NCBI RefSeq assembly: GCF_000005505.3
Contig: NC_016132.3
Coordinates: 38,206,914 to 38,270,913 of the forward strand
Length of the DNA: 64,000 bases
From: Brachypodium distachyon
Lineage: Eukaryota; Streptophyta; Magnoliopsida; Poales; Poaceae
Reading direction: 5' to 3'
Shown here: one piece after another, positions 11,407 to 23,329 of the stretch
How positions within the stretch are numbered: the first letter of the stretch is position 1
Layout of the letters: each line of letters starts with the position of its first letter
Position numbers and translations under genes: made by a program
Notes under the pieces: generated by a model
Told to the model about the DNA's origin: nothing
Database searches by the model: none
Seen by the model: the letters and a program-made list of their open reading frames with translations, nothing else

Positions 11407-13752
11407 ATGCCACCGCCCGCCGCCATGTCCACGACCACCATCTTCCCGATCCTCCTCCTCCTCTCCCTCACCAACAACGGGGCAACCGCGGTGCGCTTCG
11501 ACTACGCGACGCTGACGCTCTCCACGCTGCGTCTCCTGGGCGACGCGCACCTCAACAACAACACGATCCGCCTCACCAAGGACCTCCCCGTCCCCACCTC
11601 CGCCGCCGGCCGCGCGCTCTACGCCTCCCCTGTGCCCCTCCTGGCCGGCTTCTCCACCAGCTTCGCCTTCACCGTCACCACCCTCAACCGCGGCTCCGTC
11701 GGCGGGGGCCTCGCCTTCGTCCTCGCCCCCGACGCGCTCTCCGTCGGCGAAGCCGGCGCGTACCTCGGCCTCTCCCCCACCGCCGACCTCGCGGCCGTCG
11801 AGTTCGACACGCTCATGGACGCCCAGTTCGGGGACGTCAACGGGAACCATGTCGGGGTCGATCTCGCCGGGGACTCCTTGATGGTGTCCTCCGCCGCCGC
11901 CGCGGATCTTGGGGACGTCGGGGTGGAACTCACCAGCGGGAGGACCGTGTATGCTTGGGTTGAGTACGGGAAGAAGGTTATGGAGGTTTTCGTGTCCTAT
12001 GGCTCCAAGCGGCCCGCGGCGCCGGTGCTGTCGGCGCCGGTCGATTTGGGGTTGTATGTCAAGGACCAGGCTTTTGTTGGGTTCTCGGCGTCCACGCAGG
12101 GGAGCACCGAGATCCACGCCATTGAGTGGTGGAGCTTCTCCACTCCTCCCTCCTCGTCGTCTTCCCCGGCCCCTGCCACGGCGCCGGCCAATTCCACGCA
12201 GCGCCCGCCGGTCGCTGCAGCTGCTCCTCCTCCAGCGCCTGTGGGGACTGGCGGCGTCAACCCCTCTTCTCCGCTGCTGCCCGGCGTCTCGCCCCCGCCA
12301 GCGGCGCCAGGGAATGTCTCTTCCTCCCCGCCGCCCGACGGTTCGGTTATTGCGGCGAGCGCGCCGGCCAATTCGACTGATGGGGTGAAGAGGAACGCCG
12401 CCGCCTCCGCCTCGGCATCGCCGCGCGCCGCGGTGGCCGGCGGCGCGACGGCGGGGGCGTTCGTGGCGGTCTCGTTCGCGGGGCTCGCGCTGTGGGCGCT
12501 CGCCCGCCGCCGCGCGAGGGCCAGGAGGAGGAGGCCCGCCTTGTCGTCGTCGGCCATGGCGACGACGAAGCGCGGCCACGACACCAACAGCAGCCTGGCG
12601 TCGGCGGCGGCCATGGCGCGCTCGCCGCGGGAGTTCACCTACAAGGAGCTCAGCGCCGCCACGCGCGGCTTCGACGCGTCCCGGGTCATCGGCCACGGCG
12701 CGTTCGGCGTCGTCTACAAGGGCATCGTCCCGGACACTGGCGCCATGGTGGCCGTCAAGCGCTGCACGGCCACGGCCACCACGGCCTCCGCCAACAACGC
12801 CGAGGCGCGGTCCGAGTTCCTCTCGGAGCTCTCCATCATCGCGGGGCTCCGGCACCGCAACCTGCTCCGGCTCCAGGGCTGGTGCCACCACGACGAAAGG
12901 GGCGAGATCCTCCTCGTCTACGACTACATGCGCAACGGCAGCCTTGACAGGGCGCTCTTCGACGATGCCTCGCCCGTGCTCCCATGGCGCCACCGCCGCG
13001 AAATCCTCTCCGGGGTCGCCTCGGCGCTAGCCTACCTCCACCACGAGTGCGACCGCCGCGTCATCCACCGGGACGTCAAGTCCAGCAACGTGATGCTGGA
13101 CGAGCATTACCGTGCCAGGCTCGGCGATTTCGGCCTCGCAAGGCAAGCCGAGCACGGCGCGTCCCCGGACGCCACGGCGGCGGCCGGCACCATGGGTTAC
13201 CTGGCACCGGAGTACCTCTTGACCGGCCGTGCCAATGAAGGGACGGACGTGTTCAGCTTCGGGGCGCTGGTGCTGGAGACGGCGTGCGGGCGGCGGCCGA
13301 TCGGGACGACGGAAGGGCGGTGCAACAACCTGGTGGAGTGGGTGTGGAGCTTGCACGGGGAAGGGCGCGTGCTGGACGCCGTGGACGCGAGGCTGGGAGG
13401 GGAGTATGAGGAAGGGGAGATGAGGAGGGCGATGCTGGTGGGGCTGGCGTGCTCCAGCCCGGACCCGGCGCTGCGGCCAGGGATGCGCGCCGTGGTGCAG
13501 GTGCTCGCCGGCGAGGCCGACCCGCCCTTCGTGCCCGCCGCCAGGCCGTCCATGAGCTTCAGCGGCGCCAACCGCCAGCTGCTCATCAGCCTCCAGGACA
13601 GCGTGTCCGACTACGACGCCCTGGGGGGGCTCAACCTCTCCGACGACGACGACACCGACTCCGACTCGCTCAGCTCCTCGTCGCTCACCAGCACGCTGCG
13701 CAAAGGCGGCCACGACATCGGCTTCAGCAGCACCGCCGGAGATGCCCGGTGA
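11407..13752 (+). CDS. L-type lectin-domain receptor kinase (subgroup VIII-like)
   Basis: An intronless gene of 781 residues from the chosen ATG; an in-frame ATG at 11248 would add 53 residues with no signal-like start, and one at 11425 removes six. Order: signal peptide (about 1-28), legume-lectin domain (about 29-260, starting VRFDYATLTLSTLRLLGDAH), a Pro/Ser/Ala-rich stalk, one membrane span (about 340-367) followed by an Arg-rich stop-transfer stretch, and a kinase domain (about 410-700, from FTYKELSAATRGF). Catalytic parts are present: GHGAFGVVYKG loop, VAVKR Lys near 451, HRD near 554-556 (RD type), DFG near 574 and APE. A plasma-membrane receptor kinase that probably senses carbohydrate or wall signals; the ligand is unknown. 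The subgroup is inferred from the lectin N-terminus. Very high third-position GC creates long antisense frames. Confidence 0.93.
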   Translation: MPPPAAMSTTTIFPILLLLSLTNNGATAVRFDYATLTLSTLRLLGDAHLNNNTIRLTKDLPVPTSAAGRALYASPVPLLAGFSTSFAFTVTTLNRGSVGGGLAFVLAPDALSVGEAGAYLGLSPTADLAAVEFDTLMDAQFGDVNGNHVGVDLAGDSLMVSSAAAADLGDVGVELTSGRTVYAWVEYGKKVMEVFVSYGSKRPAAPVLSAPVDLGLYVKDQAFVGFSASTQGSTEIHAIEWWSFSTPPSSSSSPAPATAPANSTQRPPVAAAAPPPAPVGTGGVNPSSPLLPGVSPPPAAPGNVSSSPPPDGSVIAASAPANSTDGVKRNAAASASASPRAAVAGGATAGAFVAVSFAGLALWALARRRARARRRRPALSSSAMATTKRGHDTNSSLASAAAMARSPREFTYKELSAATRGFDASRVIGHGAFGVVYKGIVPDTGAMVAVKRCTATATTASANNAEARSEFLSELSIIAGLRHRNLLRLQGWCHHDERGEILLVYDYMRNGSLDRALFDDASPVLPWRHRREILSGVASALAYLHHECDRRVIHRDVKSSNVMLDEHYRARLGDFGLARQAEHGASPDATAAAGTMGYLAPEYLLTGRANEGTDVFSFGALVLETACGRRPIGTTEGRCNNLVEWVWSLHGEGRVLDAVDARLGGEYEEGEMRRAMLVGLACSSPDPALRPGMRAVVQVLAGEADPPFVPAARPSMSFSGANRQLLISLQDSVSDYDALGGLNLSDDDDTDSDSLSSSSLTSTLRKGGHDIGFSSTAGDAR

Positions 13753-15300
13753 TCATCCAATCCTCTTTGATCTTGGTCTTGAATGCCCAACAAAAGATTC
13801 ATTCATGTATGTATTTATGAGTACATAGATTTTAGCATTGGGGCTGTGAAGATGTCCCCGATAATAACTTAAATTCTCTTGCGATCGATCGGTAATAATT
13901 TCAGATTTCAGATGGATTCTCAAGTTCTTTTCCGGCTTTTCCCTTTTTGGATAGATATTTTGGCTCAGAATTGATTGTAGCACACTGATGAGATCTTGGT
14001 GGGTACTACTCATACCTCCTTTTGACACCCCGATCGATCGACAAGGAGAAATCTATAGATACTACCAGACCAAGAGGAATGGCTTGTTTGGTGTGCAATG
14101 CGATGCTTGGGCAATTGGGCAAAGCTGAGCTGGTTAGCTGGCTCATGTCAAGAAAGGCATCAATTTATCCAACATTCGTACTAGTACTACTGTTAATGTT
14201 AATCTTCTCTGCTTTATCTTATACATGGCGTGGAAGTCATCCATGATTCATTCATCCGTGTCACCAACCGAAAGTCATCCCATCCATGATTCAGCTTGGC
14301 TACCACTAATCCTAACAATCAACTGTACTGTTGTTAGTGAAGTAAAAAAGGCCAGCGTGCATGAGCACCGACTAATCCTGAAAATGATAATAACAGTGGA
14401 CGTCAGCACGTCCTTGTCGATCGAGACGGATGTGCAGTCCACCTCCTCTTTCAGTCAAGGGTTTGGCTACTCTCGGGAGATATAGGCAGCAGGTCCTTGT
14501 AACCAAATTTGGAGGCTCATTAGAGGATGGCAACGGCAGCTCAACGGATGTTTCGTCGCCATCTTCAGGCGCATCACAAGCTTGCATTTTGAATTTTCCT
14601 TTTTTTCCTAACAGAAAAGAACCAACAATGTACTTCCCTTGAATTCTTGTCGTTGTTTTCGACAAATTGTCGTTCCAGGTTATGAATTGTGGTTTCAGAG
14701 AATATTGAGACCTCGATAAAAAAAAAAGGTACGTGCAAGAGCTTGAACTAGGCAACACTTTCATGCTTTGTGCTGTGGACGGTATGGAGTCGCTGTCTGT
14801 CGCAATTCCATGGGGAGGAATGGGCGTGATGGTTCATGTAGTGGACTTTGTGGATTGCCTTTTTTCCCCTTTTCTTCATGGAAGGCTCCCAGTCCTGTGC
14901 TGTTAACTATAGTCTGATAGACGGACAACAGAAAAGGTGTTGCATCTTTTCCCCAATCTCACCAAAAGGGAAGGGATAAATTGACCAACGTCAATATCTA
15001 CCTTGTACCACCATCACGGCAAAATGAAATCGTGCGTGAGGGTGAGGGACCAGAGAAATGTTATACCTCGCGAGCACAATTATATAGTTCCAACGGCCCT
15101 TTTGGGATTTAACACGCAGTTCAAAAAACACAATGCACAAGTAAAACCTAGAACTAAGATATCGTGATTGTAGGACAAAAATGCTTGCCCAAGACAAAAG
15201 AAAATCGCACAGGAACAAGCTTATGTTGGAATTATTACGCCGTTTTGTAGGAACTTCATAGAAATAATTCTATCTTCATTTCCTGCTACGCATGAAGATA
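13753..15300. other. Intergenic sequence
   Basis: 3' flank of the lectin kinase followed by AT-rich DNA. No credible gene, RNA or transposon was recognised. Confidence 0.4.
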
Positions 15301-15417
15301 TACTTCCTCCGTCTCATATTAAGTGACTCAAATTTGTCCAAATATAAATATATTTATGTCTAAAAAATATTTAGATACATGTAATAGAAAGTCACTTAAT
15401 ATGAAACTATGGGATTA
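15301..15417. mobile_element. Degenerate Stowaway MITE
   Basis: The left arm is TACTTCCTCCGTCTCATATT followed by AAGTGACTCAAATTTG. The right arm contains GTCACTTAATATGA, its inverted complement, but the terminal GGAGGGAGTA is mutated to CTATGGGA. This is the same core family as at 4265 and 29341. Confidence 0.7.
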
Positions 15418-16812
15418 TAATCTGAAGTTCTATAGATTGAAATGCCACCAACTTTTCACTCCAAGGGCCCTATTCTGAGTAATTTCTAAACTTATTCCTA
15501 AACTTTTCCCTCTCGACCAAACATGCCTGGTTGGTAGGTCCATTGTGGATGTGGGATGACCGTTAGACCCCCACACCGCATGTTCACCTTGCTGACAGAC
15601 ACTCCTGCCGACTGCCGTGCAGAAACCATCGGCTAGCTCACATGACAGGCAGGCAAGTCAAGGGCCAGCCACAGCTTCACAGATGGCCTTTATTATTAAC
15701 GACGTCGGCCGCTGCAGCTATGCCGAGACAACCCCGGCAAGAATTTCCGGTGGATGTGGGCTTGATTCCGCAGAGATCAGTTTCTCCGACGCATTCATTT
15801 GTCCTCTGGTGATTACTGCTAAGGTAGATATTGCTGTTAGTACTGGGCATAGTAATAAAAACTGGAAACAGATGGGGACTGATGGGGGTGTTTCTGACGG
15901 CTGCAGCGTGCTGCTGCAAGCGCAACGTGCTTTGTCCTGCAGGCTGCAGCGTAAGGCTAAAAAGGACGGCGGCAGTGGGTGCCTGCAGCCTCTCTCACAT
16001 TGTCCTGGATCACAACAGACTCAAAAAGGCCTTTCACGTAGTACAATCATTTATACATCAGACAACCCCCAAGCCTCCAGGGCGTACAGAAATCATTTTT
16101 TTCCTATTAACCTTTATAGTAAAAAGAAAAATGTTTTTTACAACTGGCTGCTAAATATTCCGCTGATTTGTTTTGTCAGCCAAAAAAGACATAACAAATG
16201 TCAGCTGTCGACATGTCACCAGACAGATCAGCAGTCCTACTGGTTATACCAGCACCTATCTGTCACAGACATGCCATGGTGGCTGGAAGCCTGGAATGGA
16301 ATGTAAACGAACGTACAGGTGAAACAGACACGGTTTGTAACAATGACCAGGCAGTTTTGACACGGTTTGAACCAGTTGACAGCTAGCGTATAACTCAGAT
16401 CAGACACGCAGATCTTCAGACAAGCAGACTTTCTAATTTTAGAACTCAAGCGTCGCCCAAAACCAACAGAGGTCCTATTTTTGGCTGAGCACATTGAGCT
16501 CCATGAAGGCATGGAGAAAATGCTCCTCCTGCCCATCGCATCCCCTTCATAGGATCACATTTTTTGCGCGGGCAGAGTGAGGGCAATTTATGACTTGGAT
16601 ACATGATCTTTCAGCGAGGAAACGGAAGAAGCTGTATACAAACTCTTCTCCCTTGCTGCCATTGGCGCATGCAACGAGGATTCTTCTGGATTGTAAGAGC
16701 AGAGGAGGCACGGGGATTGGAGATTTTGGAAGTAGGCATAATAAGGAGGAGGATTGTGAATTGTAAGAGAAGACAGACAAAGGGATTTGGAGGATTCATA
16801 CAGTGGTGAACG
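15418..16812. other. Intergenic region and upstream region of the RLCK gene
   Basis: A 229-codon open frame (15617-16306) is present but its composition and sequence resemble no protein family and I treat it as chance. The last few hundred bases before 16813 should include the promoter and leader of the kinase. Confidence 0.4.
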
Positions 16813-19313
16813 ATGAATTGCTTTTTATGCTTCAAGCCTGAGAAGAAGATGGCATTGAGGAGGATGGAGTGGGCGGGCCCGGTTGCAAATACAGCCACCT
16901 CAATGGGATCCGGAGCACCCCTCCAGGAATCTGGTAAGAATCAGAAAGAATGCTCTTATAACTGCTCTAGGTATTTAAACGAATAGCTTGAACAAGGTTG
17001 ATTGGCAGCAATGTTAACACACATAATCAGCCAGTCATAAGCGAAAATACAATACTTCAGATAAGATACATGATTAGAAATTCTCAATGCCTTGTCTTCT
17101 TTTTATTAGATGGACATTTGTAGGAAAATAATCCACTAAAATTGTTCAATGGTTGAGTCAGTAGATTCTTTAAGCTTCTACATACAGACCGTTCACTGTA
17201 GCTCTGTTTAAGGACAAATGACACCCTTGTCACATCTATATTTGTTGCAGTCATCCACATTAGTATATTTAATATTTGTGTATATTTTTTCTAACTAGAA
17301 TATACCTAGCCATTTTATTCTACATTATCTATTTTGTACCAGTGTCACATGCATTAGAATATACCTAGCCATTATATTCTATATTATCTATTTTTTACTC
17401 CTCAGGTCCTATACAGTATCTATAAATTTGTTACTATGATAATGCATGTTCCATTCTGAACATAATATGATGGATCAGAATGGCATCTAAAAGTAATATG
17501 GATGTCTGCAACCTATTGTAGCAGACTATGTCAAAGTTCAGATCCACCAAGTGATCACAAAACAAAATTCTCACTAACAAATGTTGAAACTCACCTTTGC
17601 AGAATCGAAAGAGCAATCATCTGAATTAAGAGCAAACGGTGAACCTGCCGAAAGTTCTTCCACGGCCAAAGCTGCAAAAGCATTCACGTTCCGTGAGCTA
17701 GCAACAGCCACCAAGAACTTCCGCTTTGACTGCCTTATTGGAGAAGGGGGCTTTGGCAAGGTCTACAAGGGCCAGCTTGAAAATGGCCAGGTATATACAG
17801 CAAAGACTCAATGACAAACATTCTTAAGATACAATCTTGCTGACTTAACAATTTGCTCACTGCTTTAATTTTAATGCATGATCAGGTTGTAGCTGTCAAG
17901 CAACTAGACCTGAATGGATTTCAAGGCAACAGAGAGTTCCTAGTTGAAGTCTTGATGCTTAGCCTCTTGCACCATCCGAACCTCGTCAGCTTGGTAGGCT
18001 ATTGCGCAGACGGAGAACAAAGGCTACTGGTGTACGAGTACATGCCCCTTGGTTCGCTTGCAGACCACCTGCTGGGTAAGTGCTAGTCTCCATCTTCACC
18101 GTCACATTCAAGTTCGGAAGTTCCAGTGCTCATTTAACAACATCAAGATTAATCTATGATAAAAACCTAGATTCTGCTGATCATAAATTAAGAGAAGCAT
18201 ATATGGATTACAGCACACATTATATTGAGCTTAAAAATCGAGATATTCAGACACCAGTATAGCATTACTTTCTAACACTGCCATCATCAGCACATTTAAT
18301 TATTAATAGATGCAACGGGAATTTATGAGTTGAACTGTTACTGTTGTAATTGCAGATCTCACTTCTGACCAAATACCACTGAGCTGGCATAAAAGGATGA
18401 AGATTGCTCACGGAACCGCCAAGGGGCTCGAATACCTCCATGAGAAGGCGAACCCGCCGGTCATCTATCGTGATCTCAAGTCCCCCAACATCCTTCTTGA
18501 TGAAGAATACAACCCTAAACTCTCAGACTTTGGGCTCGCAAAGCTCGGCCCTGTTGGGGAAAAGACACACATCTCAACTCGGGTGATGGGCACATATGGG
18601 TACTGCGCTCCAGAATACATAAAAACAGGCCAGCTAACTATCAAGACTGATGTTTACAGTTTTGGGGTTTTCCTACTTGAGTTGATCACGGGAAAAAGAG
18701 CTGTCGATTCCGCTAGACCAGGACGTGATCAAATCTTGATTAACTGGGTATGCACCTTTTATTTACAACTTTACAATGTGCTTGATTACACCAAAATACA
18801 CGGGCAGAATATACTTCCCAACATAAAATGCCAAATTAGATAATGTTTGAAACAAGATTTCTTTCTGACAGTTATGTTAAATTCATGTTTGATCAACAGG
18901 CAAAACCCATGATCAGGGATAGGAGGAGGTACCATGAGCTAGTAGACCCTCTTCTTAGAGGTGAATACGCAGAAAGAGATTTGAGCCAGGCGGTGGGTGT
19001 GGCAGCAATGTGCCTAGAGGAGGAAGACTCTGTTCGGCCATACATGAGTGACGCTGTTGTCGCACTGGGGTTCCTAGCAGAAGCGCCTTCTGGCTGTGAA
19101 GAGACGACTAGTACTGTACCCCAAAACAAACTGGTTGAAGATCACTCATTAACTGATAGCATTAAGCCAGATGAGAGCACATTTGATCGTCAACGAGCTG
19201 TTGCTGAAGCCATCGAGTGGGGCGCCATGAGGCACAAACAGAAAGCTCAAATTCAAGGGAAGACAACTCAATCTCAATGCATTACAGATCCTACTGAACC
19301 CGAGAGGATGTAA
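16813..19313 (+). CDS. Receptor-like cytoplasmic kinase, subfamily VII (PBS1-like)
   Basis: Five exons give a 434-residue protein: 16813-16933, 17603-17790, 17886-18075, 18356-18747 and 18900-19313; all GT/AG pairs and phases join in frame. The first exon, too short to stand out as an open frame, starts [12 protein letters not shown]; its Cys3 and Cys6 suggest S-acylation and membrane anchoring, as in PBS1/PBL kinases. The kinase domain begins at [13 protein letters not shown], with [17 protein letters not shown] (Lys near 108), [14 protein letters not shown] (Tyr in place of His in HRD, normal for this subfamily), DFGLAK and [10 protein letters not shown]. The family relays signals from surface immune and growth receptors. 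The C-terminal tail of about 70 residues is Ser/Thr/Gln-rich. Intron 1 holds two copies of a sequence of about 45 bp (about 17297 and 17354). Confidence 0.92.
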
Positions 19314-19889
19314 AAAGCCAGAACATTACCCATGTGCTAAGTTTTTTAGGTTCCCCTAACTTGTAGCTTTCCAGATTTGTGCCACCTTAGGGCTGAATTG
19401 TCGTCATATAGGAACTAGAAACGGTAAATGATAGTCTTGTCACATAAAGGTGGCAGAGCTCAATCACAAACCATTATAGTCCTAAAGATTGTAGAAACCA
19501 GGCAGGAGATTCGATAAAGTGCCACGTATTAGTTTGCCTTTGATAAAATATAAGACACCTCCTGTCACTGACAAGTGGGATCTGGGGCCACCTTGCGGCA
19601 TTTTATCAGAAGGGAAATGAAGGACGTGGCATTTTATCAATCTTTCCAAACGCAGATGTTGCAATATGATAGTAACAAATTTATGGATACTGTATAGGAC
19701 CTGAGGACCAGGTAGTAAAAGAAGTTGAACTTTATTTGCAACTAAGTTGAGCATATACAGAAGTGTGAGAAGGCTTGCATATAATATCATCAAACACTGA
19801 ATCTCAGGGAGAGTTTACTATTATCTAGATCCTGCTCACCTCCTCCAGTTAGCAATCTGCATTGATCCCTGGATGCCAAAATGATAATC
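19314..19889. other. Convergent spacer between RLCK and IVD genes
   Basis: This 576-bp spacer holds both 3' ends and a small MITE-like hairpin at 19513-19638. No other gene is seen. Confidence 0.5.
19513..19638. mobile_element. Small MITE-like inverted repeat
   Basis: GATAAAGTGCCACGT at the left and ACGTGGCATTTTATC at the right are inverted complements over 15 bp with one mismatch, enclosing about 96 bp. GATAAAAT also occurs inside. The superfamily cannot be told from the ends. Confidence 0.5.
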
Positions 19890-22800
19890 TCAGTCCTCTT
19901 TGAAGAGCTCACGGCCAATTATCATTCTTCTTATCTCACTAGTACCAGCCCCAATCTCAAATAGTTTTGCATCTCTCAGGAGACGGCCAGTTGGGTACTC
20001 ATTTATGTATCCATTCCCACCAAGACACTGGATCGCCTGCCAAGGGGCAGAAAGGTTTAAGATCAACTAGTAGGCCAGAAAAGAACTTGACAATAGTAAC
20101 ACCGCAACTGACTTAGCTAAAAGCAGTTACACATAGAATTTAGTAAGAACTTTGTCTAAGGAAGACAAAATAAGAGTGGATGACACAAGTGTAAAATTTG
20201 AGAAGTCAACGATTATCTGTCCAATGAAGGGAAAAACTTATAGGGGCAACATTCCAGGATGTTTGATCACATTCCAAAGAAATCTTGCAAGTTACAACAT
20301 CAACAACAACAAAAGCAACCCAAATTCCCATGGAATGAAAGAGAAGGTTCGCACCTCAAGTGCAACTTGTGTTGCCCTTTCAGCAGCAAAGAGAATTACT
20401 CCTGCACAATCCTGATTGAAAAAGATTATATTAGATGAAGATCAAGTCGGTTTGCCAGCGTGAACATGCTAGAAGAATTAGTTGTTTAATTTTTTTTATT
20501 GAACAGCAGAACACATGCATGTAGCCATGTAATGCAACAATGAAACTCAAAAGGAACAAACAGAGACATCTTATGATATTTTAGTGTACCTTGCGGTCAA
20601 CTTTTCCATTATCACAGTCCCTAGCAACTGAGTATACGAATGACCTGGATGAAGAGAACTGCAGTAAGAAGCTGTTTAAACTTCTCAGCAGAAGTCTTAA
20701 GTTGATATCCCTACCTTGATGACTGCAAGGAGGTGTACATATCTGCCATTTTCCCCTGTATTAGAAGATTACTTGATATGGTTAGTGCCAGATGCCCGCT
20801 ATAAGATATTGCACCTAGAAACAAGGGAACACATGATATTAAGGGCCGCATAACTATACCTGTACGAACTGAAATTCTCCAATCGGACGGCCAAATTGCT
20901 CCCTCTGGCGAACATAAGGAAGAACAACATCAAGGCATGCCTGCATGAGGCCAATAGGACCTGCAGCTAATACAAGTCTTTCCAAATCAAGACCAGACAT
21001 CATGACGTAAACACCTGCAACAAGAAAATGTATAGAGAATATTAAGGGTGAGTATCTAGTTGAGGAACTCGATTTCATAATTGGGCGTTCAGAAGGTCCT
21101 TTAGGATGAAAAGAGGGTCCAATCAAAAAATATCACAGTTCTCTTTGTGTAGATTGGCATAGGAAACTAACTGTAAACAACCAAATGAAAAAAACAGCAA
21201 CAGTAGTATAGAATGAGCTTCAAAATAGTTAGGAGATAATACCTTTCCCTTCTTCTCCAAGAACATTTTCATGAGGCACAAAGCAATTCTCAAAGACAAG
21301 CTCACATCTGTAAATAGATGTCTGTTAAGTAAAAATCTATGCGTAACTTAATTATCCCGCTTAAATAGAAATATCATACGTGTCACTTCCTCTCATGCCA
21401 AGTTTGTCCAACTTTTGTGCAGTACTGAACCTGCAACGATAGTGAAACACTTGCAAGTAAACGTTTCTGTAGCTTTTAACTAGAATATAATGTACTGTAT
21501 TATCGTAAACTTTGATGCAAACAAGCCTTAGTCTGGCTTCAAGCAAGGACCACTAATACCATAGATTTCATGAAATTCTAGTAAGATACGCATTTTCATG
21601 CTTAATAGAGCATAAAGGAAGAGAATGGAGTGATTATATACCCTGGCATCCCCTTCTCAATTATGAATGCGGTTATTCCCTTTGATCCAGCAGTTATATC
21701 TGTTTTTGCGTAAACCACCTGCAAATCCCAATTTCAGTGAACTAACAGGCATATTATGGCTACAGAGTTACGACCAACTATGCCTTGTTCTGTAGCAAGG
21801 CACCAAAATATTTTCAGTTCTTAAAATCCCAACAACCGGTGAAATGTGCCATTATGAAATATTGAACTGTTAGATGTTTACACATGCTCATTTGGAAGTC
21901 AGCAGCGCCTAAAGGAAACACACGGAAACACCAAAGAAACAGAAAGCAGAACAACCAATGACAGGTGAAGCAAACATGACTGCAGATAATATGAGGGAAT
22001 GAATGCACAGGACTTTAGTTGTTACCAGTGTCTGAGCAGATGGCCCATTTGTGCACCACATCTTATTCCCATTAATGACATAGCCACCATCAACTTTCTC
22101 AGCTTTGCATTTCATACTGACAACATCAGAGCCAGCTGAAAGTAGGAGCTAATGTGAAATCCTGCAAGGAAGTGGAACTTAAGAGTGCGGCATTTGAAAT
22201 GATACTTACAGTTGGGTTCACTCATTGCCAACGCCCCAACATGCTCCCCACTGATTAGCTTTAGAAAAAAAAAGGTAAAAACACAAAATCACAATCCATT
22301 TTCAACGAAAATATACCACCCTGAGTCTAATGGAACAATGTTGGTAATATGGGAAGGAACCTTTGGTAAATACTTTTCTTTCTGTGCAGGACTGCCATTG
22401 CGGACCTATATACAAACACCCAAAAATGTTACCATTTACAGAGGACTAATTTAATCAACGAAGTGATTAGAAAAACATATTATAACCAAAGTAAACTAGT
22501 ACCAGCTGGTTAATGCACAGATTAGAGTGGGCACCGTATGAAAGGCCGACCGACCCTGACGCCCTGCTGATCTCCTCCATGGCGATGCAGTGGTACATGT
22601 AACCGAGCCCGAGCCCTCCGTACTCCTCTATGGAACATGCCAACCCATGTTACTTAATCTATTCCCTTAACTAAGATTAGATAATACAGAGGCCGTGTTA
22701 CTTGAATCAGATGGCAGCTCATTAGCTCGATAACTGGGGAACTGAAGATGGATAAGTGGATGGTGCACAGGCACAGCACTACATGTGTCTTGTAATTGTG

Positions 22801-23329
22801 AGCAGTACGATCTTACAATATACTGTAGCACTGAAATAGTAGTACCTGGCGAGGTGAGGCCGTGCAGGTTGAAGTCCCCCATGAGCTTCCACAGATTCAC
22901 CTCCTGCAGGCGACAAACAAAGCGCGCACGGACCAGAAATGAAGGCCGGGACTCGAACTCGGAGGAGAACTGCCGGCATGGCTGCCGGGTAATCGCATCG
23001 CAGAGAGATGGAGCAACCCTAGCGTACCTTGGGGAAGTAGTTGGAGGCGTCGATGGCGGCGGCGTGCGGCGCGATGTGCTCCTGCGCGAACCGGTGCACG
23101 CTCTCCTTGAACTGGAAAACGCGAAAACCCCAAACCGCCGGAGCATGCGGCGCGATGTTTTAGTCCCCCACGGTGGCGGAATCGATCCAGAAGCAAGTCC
23201 GACGGTGCTTACCTGCTCCTGGGTGTCGTCGAAGAGGAGGGAGGAGCAGGACGCGAGCGAGCGGCGCGCGGGGGATCCGCCTCCGGCTCCCGCGGCGCGC
23301 CGGAGCAGGGCCGGGAGCCAGCGCTGCAT
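19890..23329 (-). CDS. IVD: Isovaleryl-CoA dehydrogenase, mitochondrial
   Basis: Fifteen exons join in frame to 411 residues (last to first: 19890-20036, 20355-20411, 20590-20644, 20715-20755, 20860-21014, 21243-21307, 21380-21430, 21642-21718, 22026-22135, 22210-22258, 22361-22405, 22503-22627, 22846-22903, 23028-23111, 23213-23329). The FAD enzyme oxidises isovaleryl-CoA in leucine breakdown and in plants passes electrons to ETF/ETFQO. The N-terminus [18 protein letters not shown] is a mitochondrial presequence. Visible motifs are acyl-CoA dehydrogenase signature 1 (AMSEPNSGSDVVS), [11 protein letters not shown], the catalytic Glu in [13 protein letters not shown] and signature 2 ([20 protein letters not shown]). 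Length and exon number fit plant IVD. Nothing is broken. Confidence 0.95.

Noticed and set aside
11353..12993. 546-codon open frame antisense to the lectin receptor kinase (and others at 13027-13713, 11997-12638)
   Set aside because: Antisense shadow of a gene with extreme third-position GC. It is Arg/Gly-rich without family resemblance, while the sense strand has a complete lectin-kinase.
15617..16306. 229-codon plus-strand open frame upstream of the RLCK
   Set aside because: No domain, no compositional bias typical of genes here, and no sensible partner exon. Probably chance.
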